Shown here: piece by piece, positions 15,979 through 23,463 of the stretch
How the letters are laid out: each line of letters begins with the position of its first letter
How positions within the stretch are numbered: position 1 is the first letter of the stretch
Assembly (NCBI RefSeq): GCF_003390865.1
Contig: NZ_QMEJ01000002.1
Location: forward strand, 186,001 to 250,000
Direction of reading: 5' to 3'
From: Tropicimonas sp. IMCC34011
GTDB lineage: Bacteria > Pseudomonadota > Alphaproteobacteria > Rhodobacterales > Rhodobacteraceae
Length of the DNA stretch: 64,000 bases
The notes under the pieces: model-generated
Told to the model about the DNA's origin: nothing
Databases searched by the model: none
What the model saw: only the letters and a program-made list of their open reading frames with translations
Made by a program: the position numbers and the translations under genes

Positions 15979-17355
15979 TCAGCCCCACTCAGGCGCGTTC
16001 GTGCCCAGGGGGACGGGCGGCGAAGGCCAGCGCCACTCCGGTCCCTGAAGGGGCGGACGCAGGGCCCTGACCGCGCCGAACTCCGTATCGGTGCCTTGGA
16101 GGAGGTCCGCGATCTCCTCGATGCCCGGCCCCCGTTCGGGGCGGCTCGTCTCGGGGCCGAGCCGGTCATGGGTCTGCCGCATCCATTGAGCCGTGCCCGC
16201 GAGGGAGAGCCGGACGGACCAGCTGCCGCCCTCCCGTGATTGTCGCAGGAGCGCCAGCATCGCACCGAAGGCCGCGAGATAGCCGGAGAGATAGTCGAGC
16301 GGCTGGCACGGAAGGTTCGCCGGAACCTCGCGGCCGCTGCGGCACATTCCCGTCGTGGCCTGCACGAGGCTGTCATAGCCGCGCCGGCCGGCCCAGGGCC
16401 CGACAGGACCGAAGGCGTCGAGATCCACGTGGACGAGGCCGGGGGAGACCGACATCATCGCATCGCGGCCGAGGCCCAGCCCGTCCAGCGCGCCGGGGCG
16501 ATAGGCATCGAGCATCACGTCGGCGTCCGCGGCAAGCTGCCGGAAGAGCGCCCGCCCCGCATCGCTTTGCAGGTCGATCTCGGCCGCGCGCTTGCCGAAG
16601 CCCGTATCGACCACGAGCGAGGTGATAGAGGGCAGGCCGGGACCCGAGACGAGGAGCACGTCCGCACCGGCTTCGGCCATCGTGCGCCCGGCCATCGGCC
16701 CGGCGATCACGCGGGACAGATCGAGCATGCGGGTGCCGCTCAGCGGCTTATCCCCTGCGCCCCTCGGCCGGGGCGCGGCGTCGCCGATACGCTCGATGCC
16801 GAGGACAGGCAGGGCTTCCAGGGCCCGCGCGTGATCTTCCGCCTCCCACTCCTCGCGGGTCCTGACGCGAGCGGCGCAGAGACCGGCGGCGATCGCCTCC
16901 TCCTCGATCCCGGACGCATCGCGCGCACGGACAGCCCGCGCCACATCCTCCGGGCCGGACACGCCGAGAAGGTCGATCAGGCCCGCCTGCAAATGCGGAA
17001 AGTTGCCGTGCAGGAAGACCCACTCGCCCTCCGCCGCCTCGTAGAAGCCGGTGAAAGGATCGCGGAACTTCGCGTTCCGGCCATCGATCTGCAGGAAGCT
17101 CGAGGACGCCATGGCGAGCCCCGCCGCGCGCGTATCGACGCGGACCGGGCGGCGTTCCCCCGTCCGGCATTCATGGAGCGCCGATGTGGCGAGCCCGACG
17201 GCCGCGAGGGCGGCGACGGCATTGGCGGTGACCGGCCAGTCCGTCGCGAGGGCAAGCCCTGAATCGATGATTTCGAGCCGGTCCAGCGGCGCGTCCGGCC
17301 ACTGGACGCCCTCCAGCAGCGATTCGAGGATCGGGAGCGCGCGCTTTTCGTACAT
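15979..17355 (-). CDS. CaiB/BaiF (class III) CoA-transferase family protein, two-part form
   Basis: The ATG at 17353-17355 (MYEKRALPILESLLEG) follows GGGGAG and gives 458 aa; the longer frame runs through the tRNA-Val and is rejected. The usual N-terminal class III motif (LSGTRMLDLSRVIAGPMAGR) appears only near residue 240. The first 230 residues resemble the C-terminal part of this fold (FRDPFTGFYEAAEGEWVFLH, VRTREEWEAEDHARALEALP). The candidate catalytic aspartate is in PLDYLSGYLAAFG near residue 375. Such proteins move CoA between carboxylic acids, but substrates differ widely. It lies just upstream of no clear operon partner; tRNA-Val precedes it. Confidence 0.82.
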   Translation of the reverse strand: MYEKRALPILESLLEGVQWPDAPLDRLEIIDSGLALATDWPVTANAVAALAAVGLATSALHECRTGERRPVRVDTRAAGLAMASSSFLQIDGRNAKFRDPFTGFYEAAEGEWVFLHGNFPHLQAGLIDLLGVSGPEDVARAVRARDASGIEEEAIAAGLCAARVRTREEWEAEDHARALEALPVLGIERIGDAAPRPRGAGDKPLSGTRMLDLSRVIAGPMAGRTMAEAGADVLLVSGPGLPSITSLVVDTGFGKRAAEIDLQSDAGRALFRQLAADADVMLDAYRPGALDGLGLGRDAMMSVSPGLVHVDLDAFGPVGPWAGRRGYDSLVQATTGMCRSGREVPANLPCQPLDYLSGYLAAFGAMLALLRQSREGGSWSVRLSLAGTAQWMRQTHDRLGPETSRPERGPGIEEIADLLQGTDTEFGAVRALRPPLQGPEWRWPSPPVPLGTNAPEWG

Positions 17356-17482
17356 TCGGGACTCCCCAGGAGCCGGCGACGGCCCGCTCAGATGACGCAT
17401 GAAGGCGCGGACCATGTCAAATCGCGGGGCGTCGACGTTGCGAGGGCCCCGCGCGGCCCTGCCCCTCCGATCCGGCGGGGCA

Positions 17483-17558
17483 TGGTGGGTGGTGAGGGAT
17501 TCGAACCCCCGACATTCTCGGTGTAAACGAGACGCTCTACCAACTGAGCTAACCACCC
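17483..17558 (-). tRNA. tRNA-Val (TAC)
   Basis: The cloverleaf has acceptor GGGTGGT/ACCACCC, D arm GCTC...GAGC, anticodon stem TCTCG/CGAGA with loop TTTACAC (anticodon TAC), T loop TTCGAAT and an encoded ACCA end; 76 nt. Its 5' end is 16 nt after the histidine phosphatase stop, so co-transcription with that gene is possible. Confidence 0.96.
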
Positions 17559-17574
17559 GGCGCCCGTGCGGTCT

Positions 17575-18276
17575 CTAGCCCAGCGGGACGGTCCTTCGCA
17601 AGTCGCTGCCGAGCGTCCGCTGCGCGCCATCCTGCAGATGCCAGACGACTCCCTGCCCTCCCGGCAGCGCCCACATGTCAGCCTCGTTCAGCCCGAGTGC
17701 AAGAGCGCGGATCATCCGACCGGTGATCCCGTGGCAGACGAGAATCGTCGGGCCGGTCAGACTGTCCAGAAGCGCGGCACAACGCCGGGCGAAGGCAGCG
17801 CGTCCCTCGCCCCCCTCGATGCGAAAGTGCCAGTCGCCGCCGCTTTCCCATCCGTCCATGACGTCGGGATGCCGAGAGACGAGATCGGTCAGAAGCTCTC
17901 CCTCGAACGGTCCGCATCCGATCTCCTTCAGACGGTCGTCCGTTTCGATGGGCAGGCCGAGGCCGGACGCAACGATCTCTGACGTCTGCCGGGCGCGCCC
18001 GAGGGGCGAGGCGAGCAGACGCACGCCGTCCGGCAAGGCCTCGTTCACCAGAAGGTCGCCCTGCTGCGCGGCCTGCGCCCGGCCTGTCTCGGTCAGGGCT
18101 GAGTTGAGCCAGCCCTGCATCCGCCCTTCGGCGTTCCACTCGGTCTGCCCGTGGCGGAGGATCCAGAGCGGCGGCAGGTCGGGCCAAGGAATTCCGGCAC
18201 CAAGCGGTGCATGGTCCGAGACGTCGGGAAGGTGGGAGACGATGAGATCTGCTCCGGAGCTATGGGCCTGCGCCAT
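17575..18276 (-). CDS. histidine phosphatase family protein
   Basis: The 233-aa protein carries the phosphohistidine motif LRHGQTEWN near residue 58 and the second-histidine motif ILVCHGITGRMIRA near 180. LASPLGRARQTSEIV and LKEIGCGPFEGEL, both typical of the phosphoglycerate-mutase-like branch, lie between them. Substrate class is open: such proteins hydrolyse small phosphoesters or act as mutases. The first 40 residues before the fold are unusual and a downstream non-ATG start may be used; only the ATG at 18274-18276 is visible. The gene sits between two tRNA-Val genes on the same strand. Confidence 0.85.
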   Translation of the reverse strand: MAQAHSSGADLIVSHLPDVSDHAPLGAGIPWPDLPPLWILRHGQTEWNAEGRMQGWLNSALTETGRAQAAQQGDLLVNEALPDGVRLLASPLGRARQTSEIVASGLGLPIETDDRLKEIGCGPFEGELLTDLVSRHPDVMDGWESGGDWHFRIEGGEGRAAFARRCAALLDSLTGPTILVCHGITGRMIRALALGLNEADMWALPGGQGVVWHLQDGAQRTLGSDLRRTVPLG

Positions 18277-18490
18277 CGTAGCCGGGCGGCGCGATCCGCG
18301 TCCAGATGCCCGCCGCCGCGGGACAGCCGATCGAGGGGGTGCCTCTGGATGACGGACACGGCACTCTTCAGATCACGCGGGCGCGGTCTCCACCTTGAGC
18401 CGGACCGCCGCTCGAACTGCCACCGGGGTTCACTGAACCGGCAGGCACTTCGTGACGGAAGCCGGTCAAGGTGATTTGCAAGGAGATGGA

Positions 18491-18565
18491 TGGTGGGTGA
18501 TGAGGGATTTGAACCCCCGACATCTTCGATGTGAACGAAGCGCTCTACCACTGAGCTAATCACCC
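18491..18565 (-). tRNA. tRNA-Val (CAC)
   Basis: Acceptor GGGTGAT/ATCACCC, anticodon stem CTTCG/CGAAG with loop TTCACAT (anticodon CAC), T loop TTCAAAT and an encoded ACCA end; 75 nt with a short D loop. Promoter-like hexamers lie just upstream at 18576-18604. Confidence 0.96.
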
Positions 18566-18575
18566 GACGGCGGGT

Positions 18576-18604
18576 CTGATAGCCTCGCCTCGGGACAAGC
18601 GCAA
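18576..18604 (-). promoter_or_regulatory. tRNA-Val (CAC) promoter
   Basis: TTGCGC (18599-18604), a 17-nt spacer and TATCAG (18576-18581) on the minus strand. The predicted start would be only a few nt before the tRNA 5' end. The match is moderate. Confidence 0.5.
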
Positions 18605-18608
18605 GGGC

Positions 18609-19076
18609 TCAGTCGGCCCCTTCCGCATCGTCGCCGGGCTCCGGGCCCTTCTCGTCCGGCCCGGACTGGCTCTTCGGTCCCGGTGCGGCACCGCCGGTCC
18701 TGCGCAGCCGAAGGTTCAGGACCTCGCCGCCGCTGACCTCCTTCCGCTTGCCGACCATGAGCTTTCCGAGGGGCGGCACCTGCATCTCCCGCCCGTCGCT
18801 CAGCATCTCACCGAGCACACCGAGCATCGCCTCCACCACGGGCTTGGCGTCCCGCTTTTTCACGCCGGACTGGGCCACGACACGGTCGATAAGCTCAGGC
18901 TTCTTGACCGTCGCTCCGGCCACCACGGGCTCCGGCGAGACCACCGTCACCGGCGGCACGATGCTGTCCGTGGAGACAGTGCCGTCGTCGCGGGGCAGCG
19001 GCGGATCGGAGGGGCGGCGGCCGGCGGCGGCCGCCGGAGGGCCCTTCGGATCGGGAGTCTCGGAGCTGTCGTTCAT
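18609..19076 (-). CDS. HU-family DNA-binding protein with long N-terminal tail
   Basis: The ATG at 19074-19076 gives 155 aa. Residues about 1-55 are low-complexity (proline, alanine, acidic). Residues about 57-125 match the HU fold (KKPELIDRVVAQSGVKKRDA, then VVEAMLGVLGEMLSDGREMQ and VPPLGKLMVGKR). The C-terminal 30 residues are again disordered and acidic. Canonical HU is about 90 aa, so both tails are extra. A role as a nucleoid-associated protein is inferred from the fold; the long DNA-binding arm is less typical. It is followed by tRNA-Val (CAC). Confidence 0.75.
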   Translation of the reverse strand: MNDSSETPDPKGPPAAAAGRRPSDPPLPRDDGTVSTDSIVPPVTVVSPEPVVAGATVKKPELIDRVVAQSGVKKRDAKPVVEAMLGVLGEMLSDGREMQVPPLGKLMVGKRKEVSGGEVLNLRLRRTGGAAPGPKSQSGPDEKGPEPGDDAEGAD

Positions 19077-19151
19077 GCAAGGTCCTTCCTGCCGGCCAAT
19101 GAGCCAGATCGGGGCGAATCGTACAGCAGCCAAGGCGCGGTGCAACCGGGA

Positions 19152-19973
19152 TCAGGAATCCTCTTCGGCGGTGTCCGGCGGCGGGGCGGGCAAGGCCTTT
19201 CGGGCCATCAGCCAGCGCTGGCGATAGGCGTAGCGCGCGGCGCGGGAGACGTCGGTCTGGAAGCTTGCATTCACCATCGCCGCGACGGCACCGCCGACCA
19301 CGGGCACGAGGCGGCCGGCCCGCCGCCCGGCCAGCGACACGCCGAATTGCCGGGCGAGGCGCTCCACGATCTTCTCGGACACCCATTCGCCCCCCTTCTC
19401 CAGCGCCATCCGGCCCTCGGGGGTCGCGAGATAGCGGGCCATGGCATTGAGGTTGTGCAACGTGGTCTGCCGGCCCTCCTCGCCGATGGACGTCGCGACC
19501 TCCAGGACCATCAGACGGAAGGCGGCCTCTTCCTCTCCCTCGCCGGCAAAGCCGTAGGCCGCGCCCGTGGCGCGCACGTTTCGGGCGGCGAGCGCGATGG
19601 TGGCGGGGATGTCAGCACTCATCCCGGCGGCGCCGAACCAGCCGGCCGCACCGCCGGTGGCCGCGTTGCTGCCGACGGACCAGCCCTGGACCTTCAGCGC
19701 CGCCGCATCGCAGGCGGCGAGATCGTCGATGTCGTGGGGCGGGACGACGTCCCTCAGGGTCATCCCGGCAAAGCGGTCCGCGGCGGCGAGGCCGCGCCGC
19801 ACGAGCCCCGGCGGCACCAGCCGCGCCGCAACGCTTCCGAGCGGCGCAGTCAGGCGTTCGGCGCCGCGACCGAGCCGCGTCGCGCGGGCCTCCTCGTACT
19901 TCGCCTGGGCCTTGAGCGCCTCCGTCAGAACGCCCGCGGTGCCCGGCGTCGCCGGTAGTCTGCTATCGCTCAT
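19152..19973 (-). CDS. EcsC family protein
   Basis: The 273-aa protein matches the EcsC family pattern: a basic N-terminus, a glycine/alanine-rich middle (GSNAATGGAAGWFGAAGMSA, DIPATIALAARNVRATGAAY) and C-terminal GRLVPVVGGAVAAMVNASFQ. EcsC was named from a Bacillus ABC-transporter locus; its biochemical role is not known. Short hydrophobic stretches suggest membrane association. The ATG at 19971-19973 is used. It lies 75 nt upstream of the HU-like gene on the same strand, with the start of that gene between them, so they may share a transcript. Confidence 0.75.
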   Translation of the reverse strand: MSDSRLPATPGTAGVLTEALKAQAKYEEARATRLGRGAERLTAPLGSVAARLVPPGLVRRGLAAADRFAGMTLRDVVPPHDIDDLAACDAAALKVQGWSVGSNAATGGAAGWFGAAGMSADIPATIALAARNVRATGAAYGFAGEGEEEAAFRLMVLEVATSIGEEGRQTTLHNLNAMARYLATPEGRMALEKGGEWVSEKIVERLARQFGVSLAGRRAGRLVPVVGGAVAAMVNASFQTDVSRAARYAYRQRWLMARKALPAPPPDTAEEDS

Positions 19974-20090
19974 GGCTTGCGGTCCATCGCTGTGTCATCC
20001 CCTCGCCTTCCGGAGAAATATAGGACCCTACGACGCTTATCGGAAGGTCCGCGGCGGGGACGCGCCGACGCCCTGGCCCGGACGCCCGCC

Positions 20091-21323
20091 CTACCCGGTC
20101 GACGCCATCGCGCGCTGCACCTCGCCCCGAATGATCCGGCCGATGAGGGCGCAATCCTCGAGCGTGAAGGTCAGCGGCAGGCGCATGTCCAGGAGCGTCG
20201 CAAGCGTCCGGTCCGTGGCCGGCAGCTCGGGCGGCGCGGCATAGGCCCAGTGACTGTAGCGCGAGGTATAGCCGTGGGGCTCCGCCGCGCCGAACCACTT
20301 CAGCTCGACACCGCGGGCGGAACACGCACGGACGAGGTCGGTCAGCGTCTCCGGCGCCGCGCCCGGGAGGGAAAACTGGAAGGAGGAGCCGACAAAGCCT
20401 TCCTCGGGCGGCCGCGTGAAGAGATGCAGACCGGGGACGTCCGCCAGCTCCCGCTCCACGGTCCGGTAGCGCTCGGTCCACGCGGCGCAGCGCTCGTCCA
20501 GCAGTTTCAGCTGCGGCGTCAGGATCGCGGCCCGGAGGTTGTCCATGCGGCCGGAGATGTTGGGCACGTCGCCGAGGATCGGGGCGAAGCTCTCCGGTCC
20601 CGGCGCGGCGATGTGGCGGTCCCAGAGCATGTAGCTGCCCGAGAGGAGGACGGCCCGGGCGAAGGTGTCCGCGTCGTCCGAGATCAGGAGGCCCCCCTCG
20701 CCCGAATTGACGTGCTTGTAGGTCTGGGTGGAGAAGCAGCCGACCCGCCCGTGCCGCCCGGAGGGAATGCCGCGCCACGTCGCACCCATCGTGTGGGCGC
20801 AATCCTCGATCACGACGAGACCGAGCGCCTCGGTACAGGCCAAGAGCCGGTCCATGTCGCCGATATGCCCGCGCATGTGACTGAGGACGAGATGACGCGC
20901 GCCGCTTTCGGTTGCCTTCGTCTCGAGGTCGGCAAGGTCGATGGTCAGATCGCCACCCGTCTCCACGAAGACCGGACGGCCGCCGGCCGCGACGATCGCG
21001 CCGGGCACCGGTGCCAGCGTGAAGGCGTTGGTGAGGACGGGCGCTCCGGGCTCCACCCCCGCCGCCCTGAGCGCGCAGGAGATGGCGTAGCCCCCGGAGG
21101 CGACGGCAAGGCAGTAGCGCGCGCCGGTCAGCGCGGCGAATTCCTGCTCCAGACGGGCGGTCTCCCCCACCTCCCCCGGCCCCACGTTGTAGCGATGAAG
21201 CCGCCCCGAGCGCAGGACCTCGCTCGCGGCGAGGATCGCCTCGTCGGGAATCGGCTCCTGCTGGGTGAACGAGCCGGTGAAGACCTCTTGCCCGTCCGTC
21301 TGCTCCCCGCCCGCTCCGGTCAT
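20091..21323 (-). CDS. DegT/DnrJ/EryC1/StrS-family aminotransferase
   Basis: The 410-aa PLP-dependent enzyme shows VASGGYAISCALRAAGVEPG, the aspartate that binds the cofactor ring in VVIEDCAHTMGATW and the PLP lysine in STQTYKHVNSGEGG. C-terminal GAAEPHGYTSRYSHW fits the sugar-aminotransferase group. Members transaminate keto-sugars for surface polysaccharides or antibiotics. No glycosyltransferase or nucleotide-sugar gene is adjacent; the only partner is the HAD phosphatase, whose stop overlaps this ATG (ATGA). The pair may therefore make an amino sugar or amino-cyclitol and remove a phosphate, but this is inference. Confidence 0.85.
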   Translation of the reverse strand: MTGAGGEQTDGQEVFTGSFTQQEPIPDEAILAASEVLRSGRLHRYNVGPGEVGETARLEQEFAALTGARYCLAVASGGYAISCALRAAGVEPGAPVLTNAFTLAPVPGAIVAAGGRPVFVETGGDLTIDLADLETKATESGARHLVLSHMRGHIGDMDRLLACTEALGLVVIEDCAHTMGATWRGIPSGRHGRVGCFSTQTYKHVNSGEGGLLISDDADTFARAVLLSGSYMLWDRHIAAPGPESFAPILGDVPNISGRMDNLRAAILTPQLKLLDERCAAWTERYRTVERELADVPGLHLFTRPPEEGFVGSSFQFSLPGAAPETLTDLVRACSARGVELKWFGAAEPHGYTSRYSHWAYAAPPELPATDRTLATLLDMRLPLTFTLEDCALIGRIIRGEVQRAMASTG

Positions 21324-21988
21324 GCCGCCCCCAGAAGTCGCTCGGCGACGTCCGGCAGATCCTCGAACCTCTCCAGAAGCGCGTCCGGCTCCAGCTCCTC
21401 CACGCTCCGCCCGCCGGGGCCGAACGTGACGAGGGCACAGGGCACGCCGGCGGCGCGGGCAGTGTCACGGTCGGTCACGGTGTCCCCCACGAGAAGCGCG
21501 CGGTGCCGCAGTCCCCCGGCCCGCTCGGCGGCGACGAAGAGCGCCTCGGGATCGGGCTTGCGCACCGCCAGCGTATCTGCGCCGACGAGGGATCCGAACG
21601 CGTCCCTCACCCCCAGACGCGAGAGCAGAAGCTGCGCGAGGGCTTCGGGCTTGTTGGTGCAGATGCCGACGCCGATACCCCGCCGCCCCAGCTCTGCCAC
21701 GGCCTCCATCGCGCCGGGATAGAGCACCGTGTGGGTGTCGATCCTCGTCTCGTAATGGCTCAGGAGCGCAGGGTATTCGCGGTCCACCATTCCTTCGTCC
21801 CACGGCCCGCCCAGCCGGTCGAAGGCAAGGCGCAGCATGGCCCGTCCGCCGCGCACCGCGACCGCGCTGTCGGCGTCCGTCAGCGGATCGTCATGGCCGA
21901 GATCCCGGAAGCAGGCATTGGCCGCCTCCAGAAGATCCTTGCTGGTATCGGCCAGCGTTCCGTCCAGATCGAAGATGACCGTGCGCAT
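21320..21988 (-). CDS. HAD-superfamily phosphatase, phosphoglycolate-phosphatase-like
   Basis: The start at 21986-21988 (MRTVIFDLDGTLADT) gives 222 aa; the longer open frame upstream overlaps the glmU promoter and gene and is rejected. HAD motifs are visible: DLDGTLADT with the nucleophile and acid aspartates, ICTNKPEALAQLL with motif II, KPDPEALF with the motif III lysine, and LLVGDTVTDRDTARAAG with the metal aspartates. The helical cap and length match Gph-type phosphatases. It is coupled by a 4-nt overlap to the aminotransferase downstream, so the natural substrate may be a sugar phosphate rather than phosphoglycolate. Confidence 0.86.
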   Translation of the reverse strand: MRTVIFDLDGTLADTSKDLLEAANACFRDLGHDDPLTDADSAVAVRGGRAMLRLAFDRLGGPWDEGMVDREYPALLSHYETRIDTHTVLYPGAMEAVAELGRRGIGVGICTNKPEALAQLLLSRLGVRDAFGSLVGADTLAVRKPDPEALFVAAERAGGLRHRALLVGDTVTDRDTARAAGVPCALVTFGPGGRSVEELEPDALLERFEDLPDVAERLLGAA

Positions 21989-22049
21989 GATGGGAGGAGC
22001 CTTGTGACAGGGTGACACCGCAAGTGATCGCCCGGAGCGTGCAGGTCCC

Positions 22050-22077
22050 TTGCAGCCATTCGTCGCCCGCGTAATAC
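22050..22077 (+). promoter_or_regulatory. glmU-glmS promoter
   Basis: TTGCAG (22050-22055), a 16-nt spacer and TAATAC (22072-22077) lie about 35 nt before the glmU ATG. The TTG at 22050 could be read as a longer glmU start, but it is better explained as the -35 hexamer. Confidence 0.6.
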
Positions 22078-22112
22078 GGGATCGCGAGGCCAAAACAAGA
22101 GCAGGCGAGGCA

Positions 22113-23462
22113 ATGCCCACGAACGTTATCATCCTGGCCGCGGGCCAGGGCACGCGAATGCAGTCCGATCTTCCGAAGGTCCTGCACGAGGTCGCAGGCG
22201 CTCCCCTTCTCGCCCATGCCATGTCCGCCGCGGAGACACTGTCCCCCGAGGCCTGCACGATCGTCGCGGGACACGGCGCGGAGGCGGTGGAGGCCGTTGC
22301 CCGGCAGATGGACGAGACCGTCCGCATCGCGATTCAGGAAGAGCGGCTCGGCACCGGCCACGCCGTGCGGCAGGCGCTGCCCGAGAGCACCGCGATGGAG
22401 GGCGACACACTCGTCCTCTACGGCGATACGCCCTTCATCCGAGCCGCCACGCTGGAGCGGATGCTGGAGACACGCCGGGCCGGTGCCGCGGTCGTGGTGC
22501 TCGGCTTCTATGCCGCCGATCCCGGCCGCTACGGCCGCCTCGTGGTGAAGGACGGCGGGCTGGAGCGCATCGTGGAGTACAAGGATGCAAGCGAGGCGGA
22601 GCGCGCCATCGATTTCTGCAATTCCGGCGTGATCTGCGCTGACAGCGCCCTCCTTCCCGGCCTTCTTGCCGAGATCGGCAACGACAATGCCGCCGGCGAA
22701 TACTACCTAACCGATATCGTGGCTCATGCCCGCGCCCGCGGGCTCGACGTTGCCGCCGTCTCCTGCGACGAGGCGGAGACGCTGGGCATCAACTCCCGAG
22801 CCGATCTGGCCCGCGCGGAGGCGGCGTTCCAGGCGGCCGCCCGCGCCGCATCCCTCGAACTCGGCGTGACGCTTCAGGCTCCGGAAACGGTCCATTTCTC
22901 CCTCGACACGGTGATCGGCCGGGATGTCGTGATCGAGCCGAACGTGGTCTTCGGCCCCGGCGTCACGGTAGAGACGGGCGCCCGCATCCGCGCCTTCTCC
23001 CATCTCGAAGGCTGCCACGTCTCCCGCGGCGCCATCGTCGGCCCCTACGCTCGTCTCCGCCCCGGCGCGGAGCTCGCCGAGGACGTGCGGGTCGGCAACT
23101 TCGTCGAGATCAAGAACGCCACCATCGACGAGGGCGCGAAGGTCAACCACCTCAGCTATGTCGGCGATGCCTCCATCGGGGCGGGCGCGAATATCGGCGC
23201 AGGCACGGTCACCTGCAACTATGACGGCGTCATGAAGCACCGCACCGAGATCGGACCCGGAGCCTTCATCGGATCGAGCACCATGCTCGTGGCGCCGGTG
23301 AGCGTGGGCGCCGAGGCGATGACGGGCTCCGGCTCCGTCATCACCGAGGACGTGCCCCCGGGCGCGCTCGCCATCGGCCGCGCACGCCAGACGAACAAGC
23401 CCAACCTTGCCCGCCGCCTGATGGCGCGACTGAAGGCGCAGAAAGCGAAGAGGACTCACTGA
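22113..23462 (+). CDS. glmU: bifunctional N-acetylglucosamine-1-phosphate uridyltransferase / glucosamine-1-phosphate acetyltransferase
   Basis: The 449-aa protein starts at MPTNVIILAAGQGTRM with GCGAGG upstream. The N-terminal half is the pyrophosphorylase with LAAGQGTRM, YGDTPFI and a NSGVIC segment. The C-terminal half is a left-handed beta helix of hexapeptide repeats ending in VGDASIGAGANIGAGTVTCN, which carries the acetyltransferase site. It makes UDP-GlcNAc from GlcN-1-P for peptidoglycan and LPS. Only one nucleotide separates its TGA from the glmS ATG, so the two form an operon. Length matches the family. Confidence 0.97.
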   Translation: MPTNVIILAAGQGTRMQSDLPKVLHEVAGAPLLAHAMSAAETLSPEACTIVAGHGAEAVEAVARQMDETVRIAIQEERLGTGHAVRQALPESTAMEGDTLVLYGDTPFIRAATLERMLETRRAGAAVVVLGFYAADPGRYGRLVVKDGGLERIVEYKDASEAERAIDFCNSGVICADSALLPGLLAEIGNDNAAGEYYLTDIVAHARARGLDVAAVSCDEAETLGINSRADLARAEAAFQAAARAASLELGVTLQAPETVHFSLDTVIGRDVVIEPNVVFGPGVTVETGARIRAFSHLEGCHVSRGAIVGPYARLRPGAELAEDVRVGNFVEIKNATIDEGAKVNHLSYVGDASIGAGANIGAGTVTCNYDGVMKHRTEIGPGAFIGSSTMLVAPVSVGAEAMTGSGSVITEDVPPGALAIGRARQTNKPNLARRLMARLKAQKAKRTH

Positions 23463-23463
23463 G

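Noticed and set aside
22050-22112. Longer glmU start at the TTG of 22050
   Set aside because: Codons before MPTNVIILAAG are not part of the family; the TTG is better explained as the -35 hexamer and GCGAGG precedes the ATG at 22113.
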